From contig NZ_JADMKT010000075.1 in assembly GCF_016786255.1 (NCBI RefSeq), positions 46,840 through 110,839 on the forward strand: DNA of 64,000 bases, written 5' to 3'. How positions within the stretch are numbered: the first letter of the stretch is position 1; each line of letters begins with the position of its first letter. The DNA comes from Robertkochia sediminum (GTDB lineage: Bacteria; Bacteroidota; Bacteroidia; Flavobacteriales; Flavobacteriaceae). Positions 1 through 9,732 of the stretch are shown one piece after another. The position numbers and the translations under genes are program-made. Under the pieces are notes generated by a model. It saw only the letters and a list, made by a program, of their open reading frames with translations, was not told the DNA's origin and searched no databases.

Positions 1-8
1 GAACGAAT

Positions 9-392
9 GCTTTACCATTCTTCATGAGATTGCCACGTCGTAGCTTCGCTCCTCCTCGCAAAGACAACGGCACCCTTTAGTCCCCTTTACCTCTTGATAC
101 TCCGTAGCTTTAGCGAAGGAGTACTTCACCTCTTTACACTCCGCAGCTTTAGCGAAGGAGTGCTTTACCATTCTTCATGAGATTGCCACGTCGTAGCTAC
201 GCTCCTCCTCGCAAAGACAACGGCACCTTTAAGCTCGCTTTACCTCTTGATACTCCGAAGCTTTAGCGAAGGAGTGCTTTACCCTTTCACACTCCGTAGC
301 TTTAGCGAAGGAGTGCTTTACCATTCTTTATGAGATTGCCACGTCCTAGCTACGCTCCTACTCGCAAAGACAACGGCACCTTTAAGCTCGCT
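9..392. repeat. 153-bp tandem repeat, about 2.5 copies
   Basis: Copies begin at 9, 162 and 315, giving an exact 153-bp period; the third is cut short near 392. Each unit combines two palindrome-like dispersed motifs. One contains GAGATTGCCACGT...CTCGCAAAGACAACGG. The other is an imperfect hairpin of the form CTCCGTAGCTTTAGCGAAGG and is present twice in each full unit. Relatives of both motifs occur at about 26140, 27257, 38401 and 40360. No coding capacity is convincing here. The array lies downstream of the outer-membrane protein gene that ends at 510. Confidence 0.9.
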
Positions 393-426
393 TTACCTGT
401 TACCTGTTACCTGTTACCTGTTACCT
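393..426. repeat. Heptamer microsatellite GTTACCT
   Basis: Nearly five direct copies of GTTACCT follow the 153-bp repeat and stop just before the terminator of the neighbouring gene. It is one of several 7-8-bp spacer microsatellites in the window. Confidence 0.9.
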
Positions 427-463
427 CAAAAAAAAACCACCCCTCCATTATCTGAAAGGGCGG
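427..463 (-). terminator. Intrinsic terminator of the outer-membrane protein gene
   Basis: On the minus strand an 11-bp G/C-rich stem with some G-U pairs (arms 453-463 and 437-447, loop GATAA) is followed by about nine T residues. It lies 47 bp after the stop codon of the gene at 510-3305. Confidence 0.75.
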
Positions 464-509
464 CTTATATCTTGAGTCTTTATTCTTTATTCTTTACTCT
501 CGATTCTAA

Positions 510-3305
510 CTACCTTCTAATCATCATACGTCTTCCTCCCATAGAATTCGGACGCTTACCACCAAACTGGTCGAACTTCCATGTAAGGGTTACCATAAAG
601 TACTGGGTAAGTACAGTACCCTGGGAATCCTGAACAAAATCGACTCCGGCAGTACGCTGGGTATTGATATTCTGGTTGAGCAGGTCATAGGCGATCACTT
701 TAAGGCTGGCACTTTTCTTAAAGAGCTCAACCCCCAGGCTCATATTCCAGAACACGGCATCGCGATCAAAAGAAGGATCTACATTCCCGTTATAGGTATA
801 GGTAATATCATTCCCCCAGATAATATTTTCCGGCCAGTAGGTCGTGGTTCTAAGTCCTGCTGTCTGGGTAATGAAATTAATATCTTCAAAACGATCGAGG
901 TTGTATTTCACCTCATTGTAGTTAAAGGAATACTGAGGCTCGAACTCTACCAACTCATTCCAGGCAAAGGTCATCGAGGTTCTCAATCCGGGAGCCGAAG
1001 TCTTGGTTTCCAGCTGCACCCCGTTCGAAAAGTTGATCGCTTTGTTGTAACGGTAATTAGGATCAAAACGAAGGCTCAACGTATAATTATCATTCTTCTT
1101 CAACTGCTTGTTATAGCCCACTCCGGTAAACAGGCTATAGGCCCCATCAACATTTTCATAGGTGGTAGTTCTCAGGAAATCGGCATCGGTAGTGGTTCGG
1201 GCCACCACCTGATCTTCTGATAACTGACCGCTCAGGTACACAAAGAATCCCTGACCACTCCTCCAGTCGTAATTACTAAAGTTCATTCGAACGCGGTGTT
1301 CCAGTTCAGGATCAAGGTTAGGATTACCCACCACGATGTTCAGCGGATTGCTCACATTAGGAATGGGCTGCAATTGGTTCACCGAAGGCACATTTACCCT
1401 TGGGAAGTACCCCATAAAAATTCGGGTATTCTTACCGAGCGACAAGCGGCCGCGCATTTGAAACAAAAAGTTATTATACTCCTTGGCAAACGACCCTCCC
1501 TGGAGAAAATCTTCATTCTTAAGGTCGTTGGTCTGATAGATGCCTTCCAGACTTATAAAATTACGCCCTTTGCGGTATGAGAGCCCTACCGAAGGACTCT
1601 GACGGATGTTCCTGAACTCAAAGTCCGAACTTAACAGGTCATTAAAATCAGTATAGGTCCCGCTGTTCTGATCAAGATCAAAAACCGAGCGCTCGTTCTT
1701 TTGCTCCGATTGCTCGTACTGGTATTCGAGCTCCAGACGCAATGCCTCCGTGATCGGATAGCGATAGCTAAGCTCTGCCAAATAGGTGTTGTTGGCATTG
1801 CTCACCTCAGTCTCCTGATCAAGGGTTTCCACAGAAGCATTCGTTCCGAAAATCTCCCTGCGACTCTGCTGTGCACCAAGGCTTTTCGTCAGGTTGTTGG
1901 TATTACTAAAAGAGAATTGTACAAACTGCCCAAGGGTATCGATCCTTTTAAAAACATCGAATCTATTGGAGAAATTTCGAACATCGGCATCGCTACTGTT
2001 AACATTCTCATTCTCATTGATCAAGGCATCCTGCTCGTCTGTAGAGCGGGTACTGCTCGAGGTAAAGCGCTTGGAGTTACTCACGTTCATACTCGGTCTC
2101 ACAGACAGCTGCCATGATTTATCCAGATTGTATTCCAGGTCACCACTCACCCTGTGTGCGTTGGAGAAGGAATTAGAAGAAGATTCCGATTCGGTAAAGA
2201 AACGGCCATCCGGGAGGAGGTTCTCTCTGGAGGTACGCTGGTCGTTCACGTTCTCACTATTTCCATAGAAGTAGTTCGCCCCTAATTCGAAGACATCTTT
2301 TTTAGCATTGGCATAACTGGCACCTGCATTGGTCGAGGTGGTGATCCCGTCGCCTCCACCAAAACTTACGCCATTCACAGAAAAACCACCATTACCGCCC
2401 CCAAAGCGGCTTCCATTGACTGTAATAGCACCATTTCCTCCCACGGCCTCAAAGACCTCATCTGTAGAAAATCCGGGACTGTTAATATTGTTAGAGGCAG
2501 CGAGTACACTCACCCGCTGGGTGTTGTTGAAGTAATTCATGAGTCCGCTGGCCTGGTAACGATCGTCGGTACCATATCCGGCAGCAACCCTTCCGAAGAC
2601 TCCTTTGTTCTTATCCTTTTTTACGGTGAGGTTAATGGTCTTATTCTCGCCATCTCCCTGATCTCCCGTAAACTCTTCGGTACGCGTCTTGGTATCGGTG
2701 ATCTGGATCTTCTCGATCACGTCTTTTGGTAAGCTACGGGTAGCCACCTTGGGATCACTATCAAAGAAAACCTGTCCGTTAACCAGTACCCTGTTTACAG
2801 GCTGTCCGTTCACGGTAATATTTCCATTGAGGTCTACCTGCACTCCGGGCAGCTTTTTCAAAACATCCTCCACAGAGGCATCGGGACGGGTCTTAAAAGA
2901 TCCGGCATTGAATTCCAGCGTATCTTTCTTGATCTTTACCGGAATACGCTCAGCTACCACATCGACACCTTCCAGCTGTTCAGCCTGAAGCTTCAACAGC
3001 ACGTCACCCATGGTGAGGGAGCGCTTATCCAATGTGATCTCACGGGCATTGGTCTCGTATCCGTTATACGACACAAAGAGTTTTACGCGTTTTTCGGGCG
3101 TCTTAAACTCCAGGTCGAAGGCTCCCGATTTATCGGTTATCGTATATGATATCAGGCTTGAATCGGCAGGATTCTCTGCATAGATGGTCGAGGCCTCAAG
3201 GGCATGAAGGTTATCGGCATCTTTTACGGTTCCTGTAATGTGGTATTCCTGGGCTGCAAGGTTCTGAAGCCCCATTAGGGCAAATAGTAAGTAAAGTTTT
3301 TTCAT
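510..3305 (-). CDS. Outer-membrane beta-barrel protein with carboxypeptidase-like regulatory domain
   Basis: The 931-residue protein starts with a signal peptide ending LAAQ and continues with a CarboxypepD_reg-like domain (about residues 22-108). A plug-like segment follows (about 115-235, with KKLPGVQVDLNGNITVNG). The long C-terminal beta-barrel is rich in aromatic and Asn residues and ends in RRMMIRR. This is the architecture of the TonB-receptor-like outer-membrane beta-barrel family of Bacteroidota. No TonB box or SusD partner is evident, so the substrate is unknown. Gly/Asn-rich repeats at about 290-325 probably form an exposed loop. It is apparently monocistronic and has its own terminator. 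Confidence 0.85.
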   Translation of the reverse strand: MKKLYLLFALMGLQNLAAQEYHITGTVKDADNLHALEASTIYAENPADSSLISYTITDKSGAFDLEFKTPEKRVKLFVSYNGYETNAREITLDKRSLTMGDVLLKLQAEQLEGVDVVAERIPVKIKKDTLEFNAGSFKTRPDASVEDVLKKLPGVQVDLNGNITVNGQPVNRVLVNGQVFFDSDPKVATRSLPKDVIEKIQITDTKTRTEEFTGDQGDGENKTINLTVKKDKNKGVFGRVAAGYGTDDRYQASGLMNYFNNTQRVSVLAASNNINSPGFSTDEVFEAVGGNGAITVNGSRFGGGNGGFSVNGVSFGGGDGITTSTNAGASYANAKKDVFELGANYFYGNSENVNDQRTSRENLLPDGRFFTESESSSNSFSNAHRVSGDLEYNLDKSWQLSVRPSMNVSNSKRFTSSSTRSTDEQDALINENENVNSSDADVRNFSNRFDVFKRIDTLGQFVQFSFSNTNNLTKSLGAQQSRREIFGTNASVETLDQETEVSNANNTYLAELSYRYPITEALRLELEYQYEQSEQKNERSVFDLDQNSGTYTDFNDLLSSDFEFRNIRQSPSVGLSYRKGRNFISLEGIYQTNDLKNEDFLQGGSFAKEYNNFLFQMRGRLSLGKNTRIFMGYFPRVNVPSVNQLQPIPNVSNPLNIVVGNPNLDPELEHRVRMNFSNYDWRSGQGFFVYLSGQLSEDQVVARTTTDADFLRTTTYENVDGAYSLFTGVGYNKQLKKNDNYTLSLRFDPNYRYNKAINFSNGVQLETKTSAPGLRTSMTFAWNELVEFEPQYSFNYNEVKYNLDRFEDINFITQTAGLRTTTYWPENIIWGNDITYTYNGNVDPSFDRDAVFWNMSLGVELFKKSASLKVIAYDLLNQNINTQRTAGVDFVQDSQGTVLTQYFMVTLTWKFDQFGGKRPNSMGGRRMMIRR

Positions 3306-3491
3306 TTAGGTTGTATCAGTTTAGGGCTTAGACCAGCCTTGGAAGAAAGGGTTTAACCTGTTTTTGTTAAGCTATTCTTAAAAAAACAACCTTTTCACAC
3401 AAAGGCATGACATTTACCTTAAGTCGTGCCGAAAATAGATACAACCTTTTACAACTAATGTTAAAGAAAAACCAATATTTCAGGAAAGTTC

Positions 3492-4796
3492 TTACTTCTT
3501 TCTCAGGTACACCTGAACGGGAACCCCATGAAAGTCGAAATTCTGTCGAAGTTTGTTTTCCAGGAATCGCTTGTATGGGTCGCGCACATACTGCGGCAGG
3601 TTCGCAAAAAAGGCGAACTGCGGTGTAGGCGTTGGCAACTGGGTACAGAATTTGATCTTTACATACTTCCCTTTATAGGCCGGTGGCGGCTGGTGCTCTA
3701 TGATCGGAAGCATGGTATCATTGAGCTTTGATGTAGGGACACGTTTTGTCTTGTTCTTATACACCTCTACGGCCGTTTCTATAGCCTTATAGATACGTTG
3801 TTTGGTAAGCGCAGAAATAAAGATGATCGGCACATCGGTGAAAGGCTCGATCTCTTCGCGTATGCGATTCTCAAAATCCCTAACGGTATTGGTCTCCTTA
3901 TCTACGAGATCCCATTTATTTACCAGGATAACCACCCCTTTCTTATTGCGTTCTGCCAGCCAAAAGATATTCTGATCTTGTTTTTCGAAGCCCCTGGTAG
4001 CATCGATCACCAGCAAACACACATCACTGTGTTCAATAGCACGCACAGAGCGCATCACGGTGTAGAATTCCAGATCTTCCTTCACCTTGGCTTTCCTTCT
4101 GATCCCGGCGGTATCTACCAGGTTAAACTCAAAACCAAATCGATTGTATTTCGTATCAACGCTATCTCTGGTAGTTCCGGCGATATCGGTTACGATATAA
4201 CGTTCTTCTCCGAGGAGGGCATTGATAAATGAAGACTTTCCGGCATTCGGACGCCCCACTACAGCAAACCTTGGAAGTTCACTATCTTCTTCCTCTACTT
4301 CCTCCGGCAGCTTTTCTACCAGGGCATCGAGCAACTCCCCTGTTCCACTACCATTAATACTTGAAATGGTGTAATATTCACCCAATCCAAGGGAATAGAA
4401 TTCAACGGCATCGGCCTCACGCATGGCATTATCGACCTTGTTCACTGCAAGGAACACAGGCTTTTGGACCTGCCTCAGCAATTGGGCCACTTCTTCATCC
4501 ATACCGGTAACACCAGTAGACACATCGACCACAAAAACGATCACATCGGCTTCATCTATCGCCAACTCCACCTGCTTATCGATCTCCTGCTCAAAAATAT
4601 CATCACTCCCCACTACGTAACCACCGGTATCGATCAGGGAGAACTCCCTTCCGTTCCAGTCACTACGGCCATAATGCCGATCCCGGGTAACCCCGCTTAT
4701 TTCGTCTACGATCGCATCTCTACGTTTGATCAGACGGTTAAAAAGGGTCGACTTCCCGACATTGGGCCTACCTACTATGGCTACGATTCCGCTCAT
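3492..4796 (-). CDS. der: Ribosome biogenesis GTPase Der (EngA)
   Basis: The protein has 434 residues, the usual length for Der. Two tandem G domains are seen: P-loop GRPNVGKS near residue 8 with DTGG and NKVD, and a second P-loop GRPNAGKS near residue 180 with DTAGI and NKWD. A C-terminal KH-like domain of about 85 residues follows and ends in YLRKK. Der acts in maturation of the 50S subunit. A TAnnTTTG promoter sits directly upstream. The other ribosome GTPase, Era, is less than 1 kb away on the same strand, separated by a gene of opposite orientation. Confidence 0.97.
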   Translation of the reverse strand: MSGIVAIVGRPNVGKSTLFNRLIKRRDAIVDEISGVTRDRHYGRSDWNGREFSLIDTGGYVVGSDDIFEQEIDKQVELAIDEADVIVFVVDVSTGVTGMDEEVAQLLRQVQKPVFLAVNKVDNAMREADAVEFYSLGLGEYYTISSINGSGTGELLDALVEKLPEEVEEEDSELPRFAVVGRPNAGKSSFINALLGEERYIVTDIAGTTRDSVDTKYNRFGFEFNLVDTAGIRRKAKVKEDLEFYTVMRSVRAIEHSDVCLLVIDATRGFEKQDQNIFWLAERNKKGVVILVNKWDLVDKETNTVRDFENRIREEIEPFTDVPIIFISALTKQRIYKAIETAVEVYKNKTKRVPTSKLNDTMLPIIEHQPPPAYKGKYVKIKFCTQLPTPTPQFAFFANLPQYVRDPYKRFLENKLRQNFDFHGVPVQVYLRKK

Positions 4797-4814
4797 ATCA
4801 TTCTATTTAGTGTG

Positions 4815-4849
4815 CAAAGTTACGCACAAAGCTTTGAAGTTAAAACAAA
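4815..4849 (-). promoter_or_regulatory. der promoter
   Basis: On the minus strand TTTG (4846-4849) is followed after 23 nt by TAACTTTG (4815-4822), matching the Bacteroidota primary-sigma consensus TTTG-N19-23-TAnnTTTG. The der ATG is about 20 nt downstream, so the leader is short. Confidence 0.65.
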
Positions 4850-5000
4850 TACTTCTCAGGCTTGATCTCCACCGGCGACCTTCTCACAAAACCCGGCTCT
4901 TATAAGAAGGATGCCAAGGCAAAAACAAGCCATGTTTACAACAAAAATTATTTTCTTAAAAATAAACTAAAAATCTCATTATCAAGTTATTACGTTTTCT

Positions 5001-5008
5001 TAAATTTG
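5001..5008 (+). promoter_or_regulatory. -7 box of the SYLF-protein gene
   Basis: TAAATTTG fits TAnnTTTG and lies 43 bp before the ATG at 5052. The A/T-rich upstream region has no clear -33 element. Confidence 0.5.
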
Positions 5009-5051
5009 AGATCCTACTATACCTGCATTAAAAACAAAAACCAGAATCATT

Positions 5052-5588
5052 ATGAATACTTTGAAAAATGTGATGCTAATTATTTTTCTGGGATTGTTCA
5101 CGATAAGCGTATCGGGGCAGACCACGAAGGATAAGAAAGTAATGTTAGACGCAGATGATGCGAAAAAAACCCTGTTGGCCGAAGATCCCGGGTTACAAAA
5201 AATGTTCGACAATTCTGTGGGGTACGTCATTTTCCCCAACGTCGGAAAAGGAGGTCTCATTGTTGGTGGCGCCACCGGTAACGGCGTTGTTTACGAAGGT
5301 GGCAAACCCATTGGAATGGCTACACTATCTAAGGTAAGCGTTGGACTACAGGCCGGAGGGCAGGCGATCATCGAAACCATTTTCTTTGAAACTAAGAACG
5401 AGCTGGAAGAATTCAAAAAAGGAAAGTTTAAACTGGACGCCGGTGCTTCTGCCGTTGCCCTCGAAGAAGGGGATGCGATCACCGCCAACTACTCTGAAGG
5501 GGTAGCCATTGTAACCCACACCAAGGGTGGATTAATGGCCGACGTTTCTGTAGGGGGCCAAAAATTCAAATTCAAGCCTTTCAAATAA
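5052..5588 (+). CDS. SYLF-domain (YSC84-like) secreted lipid-binding protein
   Basis: The protein has 178 residues with a signal peptide (cleavage after ISVSGQ). The mature part is one SYLF/Ysc84 domain. It shows the typical start LLAEDPGLQKMFDNSVGYVIFPNVGKGGLI and the glycine-rich strands GGATGNGVVYEGG and GGQAIIETIFFE, and it ends KGGLMADVSVGGQKFKFKP. SYLF domains bind phosphoinositides in eukaryotes; in bacteria they are periplasmic or secreted proteins of uncertain role. The gene stands alone, with a promoter upstream and a GC-rich terminator downstream, convergent with era. Confidence 0.88.
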   Translation: MNTLKNVMLIIFLGLFTISVSGQTTKDKKVMLDADDAKKTLLAEDPGLQKMFDNSVGYVIFPNVGKGGLIVGGATGNGVVYEGGKPIGMATLSKVSVGLQAGGQAIIETIFFETKNELEEFKKGKFKLDAGASAVALEEGDAITANYSEGVAIVTHTKGGLMADVSVGGQKFKFKPFK

Positions 5589-5622
5589 GCGTAACGATAT
5601 ACATGAAAAGGAGAAAGGAGTT

Positions 5623-5646
5623 CCCGGCCGGTTGGCCGGGTTCTTT
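5623..5646 (+). terminator. Terminator of the SYLF gene
   Basis: A 7-bp stem CCCGGCC/GGCCGGG with loop GGTT is followed by TTCTTTATTT. The T-rich tail overlaps the era stop codon at 5645, so the two convergent genes nearly share their ends. Confidence 0.75.
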
Positions 5647-6532
5647 ATTTCTGGTCGTAACCGAAACGCCTTAGCTGGCGCTGATCAGACCTCCAGTTCT
5701 TATTCACTTTTACATAGAGCTCAAGGTGTACCTGCTTTCCGAAGAACTTTTCAAGATCTTCACGGGCCTGTACCCCTACCTTTTTAAGCGCAGCCCCTTT
5801 ATGGCCAATGATGATCCCCTTTTGGGTATCGCGCTCCACCATGATCACCGATCGCATGCGAATGATCTTCTCGTCTTCCAGAAACTCTTCAGTCTCTACT
5901 TCCACCGCATAAGGGATCTCCTTTTTATAATTCAAAAGGATCTTTTCGCGTATGGTCTCATTCACAAAAAAGCGCTCCGGCTTATCGGTAAGCTGGTCTT
6001 TAGGATAGAATGGCGGAGACTCAGGAAGGAGTTCCAGAATCCGATTAAATACCTGTTCTACCGAAAAATTCTCCAGGGCAGAGATCGGGTACACCTCGGC
6101 ATTAGGCACTTGTTCTCTCCAATAGGCCACCTGGGTCTCCAGTTGCTCCTGGTCGGCCTTATCGATCTTATTGATCAACAAGAGCACTGGCACCTTAGAG
6201 CCGGTAAGCTTTTTAAAGAAGTCTTCATCCTTCAGCGCCTTTTCGCCGATCTCTACCATATAGAGGAGCACATCGGCATCGTCAAAGGCCGAACGTACAA
6301 AGTCCATCATAGACTTTTGCAGCTCATAGGCCGGCTTGATCACTCCCGGTGTATCAGAAATGATCATCTGAAAATCGTCTCCGTTCACGATCCCGAAAAT
6401 ACGGTGACGTGTGGTCTGGGCCTTGGAGGTGATAATGGAAAGTTTTTCGCCTACAAAGGCGTTCATAAGGGTCGATTTCCCCACGTTGGGGTTACCGATA
6501 ATATTTACAAATCCTGCTTTATGCTTGGTCAT
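5645..6532 (-). CDS. era: GTPase Era
   Basis: The protein has 295 residues, the normal Era length. The N-terminal G domain has GNPNVGKS (about 12-19), the switch region TTRHRIFG, DTPG and NKID. The C-terminal KH domain carries the RNA-binding loop GIIIGHKGAALKKVG (about 240-254). Era binds the 3' end of 16S rRNA during 30S maturation. Its start overlaps the end of the upstream symporter gene by 14 bp, so the two are probably co-transcribed and translationally coupled. Confidence 0.97.
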   Translation of the reverse strand: MTKHKAGFVNIIGNPNVGKSTLMNAFVGEKLSIITSKAQTTRHRIFGIVNGDDFQMIISDTPGVIKPAYELQKSMMDFVRSAFDDADVLLYMVEIGEKALKDEDFFKKLTGSKVPVLLLINKIDKADQEQLETQVAYWREQVPNAEVYPISALENFSVEQVFNRILELLPESPPFYPKDQLTDKPERFFVNETIREKILLNYKKEIPYAVEVETEEFLEDEKIIRMRSVIMVERDTQKGIIIGHKGAALKKVGVQAREDLEKFFGKQVHLELYVKVNKNWRSDQRQLRRFGYDQK

Positions 6533-7892
6533 AAGTTGCTTTTGAGAAATAGGCCTTCATCCCGGCGTTGATATGGGGGGCAAGGTATAATACGGCGATC
6601 ATGTTCGGGATCGTCATCACCGCAAAAGCCAGGTCGATCAGATTGATTACCAGGTCTAAAGAGGCTATCGCTGCAAAAATAATACTAATTATATAAATAT
6701 AGTTGTAGTACCCTCCGATCTTTTTACTCTTCGTTAAAAAGGTAAGACACTTGGTTCCGTAATACGAATAGGTAAACAGGGTCGATATGGCGAATACCAC
6801 CACCAGTACCATCAGGAATTCGGCTCCCCATCCATAGAGCGAACGTTCGAATGCCATCAGGGTAAGACTTATCCCGTTGCTTTCCGGCTCCAGGTAGGCT
6901 CCACTCACCAAAATGATCAAGGCGGTAATGGTACAGATCACTACGGTATCGATAAAGGGCCCGAGCATGGCCACGAGGCCTTCCTGCACGGGTTCATTGG
7001 TTTTTGACTGACCGTGATACATAGGAGCATTTCCCACTCCCGACTCACTGGAGAACACCGCACGACGAATCCCCAGCAGGATGATCCCCCAGAGTCCGCC
7101 CTGAATGGCCGTATTAAAATTAAATGCCTCTACAAAGATCATTTTAAATGTTGGCAATACCTTATCGATATTGGTGATAATGATAATGGCTGCAGCCAGC
7201 ATGTAAAGGGCAACCATCCACGGTACCAGCGATGCTGAAGCTTTTGCAATATTCTTGAGTCCGCCAAAGATCACAAACGAAGTAATGATCACCAGGGTGA
7301 CACCGATTATGGCCCTCCATGTGAACTCTCCCAGGTTGGCAATATGGGTATCCGGTTGCACCACGGTGATCAGGGTTTCGGTAAGCTGGTTGGTGGTAAA
7401 TGCAGGAAGCACTCCCACTAGGCCGGCAACACTGAAAACCACAGCCAGGGGCTTCCCGTATTTCCCGAGTCCGTTCATCATATAATACATAGGGCCACCC
7501 AGCACCCCTCCGTCGGTATCCGGCGAGCGGAACATCACGGCCAGGGAGCAGGAATAGAATTTAATACACATCCCGATGATCGCGGTAACCCACATCCAGA
7601 ATACCACCCCGGGCCCTCCATGGTGAATGGCAATAGCCACCCCTGAGATATTCCCGAGACCAACAGTAGCCGCTACGGCTGCCGCAAGGGCCTGGTAATG
7701 ACTTACATCTCCCGGATCAGAATGTTTATCGTACTTCCCTGCGGTGATCTGCAGGGCGTGTTTAAAATACCGGTATGGCGTAAACCGAGAGTAGAATACC
7801 AGGAAGGTTCCCCCTCCGATCACAAAAATGAGCATGAGCCATTCGGCGATTCCGATAAGTTCACTGGTAAGGTTTTCGAGAAATGCTATCAT
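6519..7892 (-). CDS. Sodium:alanine (AGCS-family) symporter
   Basis: The integral membrane protein has 457 residues and about 11 hydrophobic segments. It shows the AGCS signature region AALAAAVAATVGLGNISGVAIAI (about 68-90, interrupted here only for position) and conserved blocks GGPMYYMMNGLG, RRAVFSSESGVGNAPM and YSYYGTKC. Members import alanine or glycine with sodium; substrate choice cannot be read from sequence. It heads a two-gene unit with era (14-bp overlap). Confidence 0.93.
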   Translation of the reverse strand: MIAFLENLTSELIGIAEWLMLIFVIGGGTFLVFYSRFTPYRYFKHALQITAGKYDKHSDPGDVSHYQALAAAVAATVGLGNISGVAIAIHHGGPGVVFWMWVTAIIGMCIKFYSCSLAVMFRSPDTDGGVLGGPMYYMMNGLGKYGKPLAVVFSVAGLVGVLPAFTTNQLTETLITVVQPDTHIANLGEFTWRAIIGVTLVIITSFVIFGGLKNIAKASASLVPWMVALYMLAAAIIIITNIDKVLPTFKMIFVEAFNFNTAIQGGLWGIILLGIRRAVFSSESGVGNAPMYHGQSKTNEPVQEGLVAMLGPFIDTVVICTITALIILVSGAYLEPESNGISLTLMAFERSLYGWGAEFLMVLVVVFAISTLFTYSYYGTKCLTFLTKSKKIGGYYNYIYIISIIFAAIASLDLVINLIDLAFAVMTIPNMIAVLYLAPHINAGMKAYFSKATYDQA

Positions 7893-8065
7893 AGGTTGTT
7901 AGTGGTTTTGAGGTAAAAATGGGTTACGGCCGGTTAAAATAGTCATTTTGTAAGAAATCAACGAGTGAGGAAGCATCGGAAATTAATGAAGCAAGTGCAT
8001 TCTTCGCCCTCTCATGGTATAGCCTCGAATACGCTCCTTAACCCCAATACATTCCAGACAGCAAT

Positions 8066-8096
8066 AAAAGAAAGGGGAGCGAATTCCGCTCCCCTT
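8066..8096 (-). terminator. Terminator downstream of the 8203-9099 gene
   Basis: A perfect 10-bp stem AAGGGGAGCG/CGCTCCCCTT (8072-8096, 5-nt loop) is followed on the minus strand by TTTCTTTT. It lies about 105 bp after the stop codon at 8203. The rest of the 7893-8202 spacer shows nothing recognisable. Confidence 0.75.
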
Positions 8097-8202
8097 GTGT
8101 ATAAAGTTCTACGTAGATCAACCTGTAAAACTCAGCTTCAGACACTTACTCAGTTGTTTTCAAGACCGGAGGTCTTCCGCTTTGCGCTAACTCAAAATTT
8201 TC

Positions 8203-9099
8203 TTATTCCACTACCTTCTTCAGGGTATCTTCGATATACCCGGGGGTAGACATGATCTTGGTAAAGGTTCCCATAGTAAGGTCCGGGAACGACAGGGCGA
8301 TACGATAACGCCCATGCAGCATCACCACCTCTTTTCCGTTCACCAAAAGTTCGTAGGGAAGAAATGCGGTATGCTTATGATCTCCGATATCGATCTTAGG
8401 CATAAAGTTCTTTTCACCATCGGCATCGATCATTCCAAATCCGTAAACCACCAGATCGGTATTGGGGATCGCCACCTTATACACCTGTGTGAGTCCGCTA
8501 ACCCCATTTTTCACCGCAGCATCAATATGATCTACGGCAGCCTGATGACTTGCGAATTCACCCAATTCCACCACATCATCAAACTTGGGCATTCCAAACA
8601 TATAGCGGTACGACTTCAGTTTTTTAGCATCGAGTCCTTTTTCTGAACCAAAGGCCTTTCCGTTATAGTCCCCTATAGCCGACATGGCGTTAACCAGCTT
8701 TTTAGCCAGGGCATCGTAATTCGATTTTACTTTACTGTAGTTATCTCTAAAGTAAGCCGTACCCCAGTATTCCGGAGTGGTATAGCTCACTACCGACTTC
8801 CCACCTTCTTTGGTGATCGCCACACGAAGGGTCGCTGCAAGACCCCTGAGTTCACCAACCTGCTGAACAGATCTCAGCAATTCTTCGGCGGTAAAAACAA
8901 CGATAGCCGCATCGGCATGCACGTTGTCATAGGTACCCACCACCTTAAGCCCTTGTGCGTTCAAGGCGTCAACCACCGCAGTTTTTGTAACTGCTACAGA
9001 TTGATCCCCGGCAGTTCCCAGGGTATACGGGCGAAGTTCCTGGGCCTGAATATTCACAAAAACTGCAAGAAGCAGTGCTAAGAACCATATATTTTTCAT
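8203..9099 (-). CDS. Secreted protein of unknown function, possibly DUF302-like
   Basis: The protein has 298 residues with a clear signal peptide (FVNIQAQ). The N-terminal half has the pattern VVDALNAQGLKVVGTYDNVHAD, which recalls the DUF302/TT1751 fold; this is a weak resemblance from memory. The C-terminal half contains IPNTDLVVYGFGMIDADGEKNFMP and HGRYRIALSFPDLTMGTF, suggesting a compact alpha/beta periplasmic domain. There are no metal-binding or catalytic motifs. It appears to be a single-gene unit with its own terminator. Confidence 0.7.
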   Translation of the reverse strand: MKNIWFLALLLAVFVNIQAQELRPYTLGTAGDQSVAVTKTAVVDALNAQGLKVVGTYDNVHADAAIVVFTAEELLRSVQQVGELRGLAATLRVAITKEGGKSVVSYTTPEYWGTAYFRDNYSKVKSNYDALAKKLVNAMSAIGDYNGKAFGSEKGLDAKKLKSYRYMFGMPKFDDVVELGEFASHQAAVDHIDAAVKNGVSGLTQVYKVAIPNTDLVVYGFGMIDADGEKNFMPKIDIGDHKHTAFLPYELLVNGKEVVMLHGRYRIALSFPDLTMGTFTKIMSTPGYIEDTLKKVVE

Positions 9100-9285
9100 T
9101 GGGTCGTGTTTTATTTACCCAGTAAAATTAGGTTTGAGGGTGAAGGATTCACATGATAAATCTCATAGAAGGCAGAAAAACGGTTGTATTTATGAGGGAG
9201 CGTGTGTAATGAGGAATTATTTTCAACGACAAAGACAACAAAATGAAGCGCTTACGAACAGGTTTAATTTTTTTTGTGATTTTAG

Positions 9286-9318
9286 TTTGTTTTAAACCCT
9301 GAAAGTTTCGTATGTTTG
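9286..9318 (+). promoter_or_regulatory. Promoter of tRNA-fMet
   Basis: TTTG (9286-9289), then 21 nt, then TATGTTTG (9311-9318), matching the TTTG/TAnnTTTG consensus. The mature tRNA begins 10 nt further on, so the leader is very short. Confidence 0.65.
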
Positions 9319-9328
9319 CAGTCCACAT

Positions 9329-9410
<82 letters not shown>

Positions 9411-9412
9411 TC

Positions 9413-9442
9413 AAGGCTTCTGAGAGATCAGAGGCCTTTTTT
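9413..9442 (+). terminator. Terminator of tRNA-fMet supplied by the element
   Basis: An 11-bp stem (arms 9413-9423 and 9428-9438) with loop GAGA and a T6 tail follows the tRNA and lies inside the element, just past the attL repeat. The presumed original terminator, of the same design with a GAGA loop, lies beyond attR at 15036-15066. Confidence 0.85.
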
Positions 9443-9457
9443 GATTCCAAAAATTGG

Positions 9458-9478
9458 CCCGGGTACAATATAGGTCAA
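9458..9478 (+). repeat. Candidate integrase arm site, left copy
   Basis: This 21-bp sequence (core GGGTACAATAT, then GGTCAA) differs at one position from 14859-14879 near the other end and has the same orientation. A second short pair, TTAAATGGTATTA at 9528-9540 and TTAAACGGTATTA at 14893-14905, lies further along. Paired short repeats flanking the core site are typical of tyrosine-integrase arm sites; binding is inferred. Confidence 0.6.
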
Positions 9479-9630
9479 GCGAAATCCGCCTATTCCTGCT
9501 TTTTTTCATTCCCCTATAAAATTGACCTTAAATGGTATTATCAGAGTATAAAAACCCTCAAAAAAAAATTAAAATTATTTTTTGTTTGTCCTGTTTGGGA
9601 ATCGCTAAATGGAGGAATAAGTCAAATAAG

Positions 9631-9669
9631 CTCGTTTACCCGGCCTGAAATGGGGGCCTGTAAAGGAGA
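9631..9669 (-). terminator. Hairpin downstream of the element's outer-membrane gene
   Basis: An imperfect hairpin (CTCGTTTAC...GTAAAGGAG with inner GGCC/GGCC) lies about 64 bp after the stop at 9733. It is related in sequence to the hairpin at 17511-17548, which ends the CocE-type operon. The U tract is poor, so function as a terminator is uncertain. Confidence 0.45.
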
Positions 9670-9732
9670 TGAAAAAATTTAGTTTATGTCTAAACCCAAT
9701 TCCGAGAATATCCAAATTCCAGGTTGGAAGCA

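Noticed and set aside
7965-8249. A 94-codon plus-strand frame
   Set aside because: It spans a clear minus-strand terminator and the end of the 8203-9099 gene, and its sequence is not protein-like.
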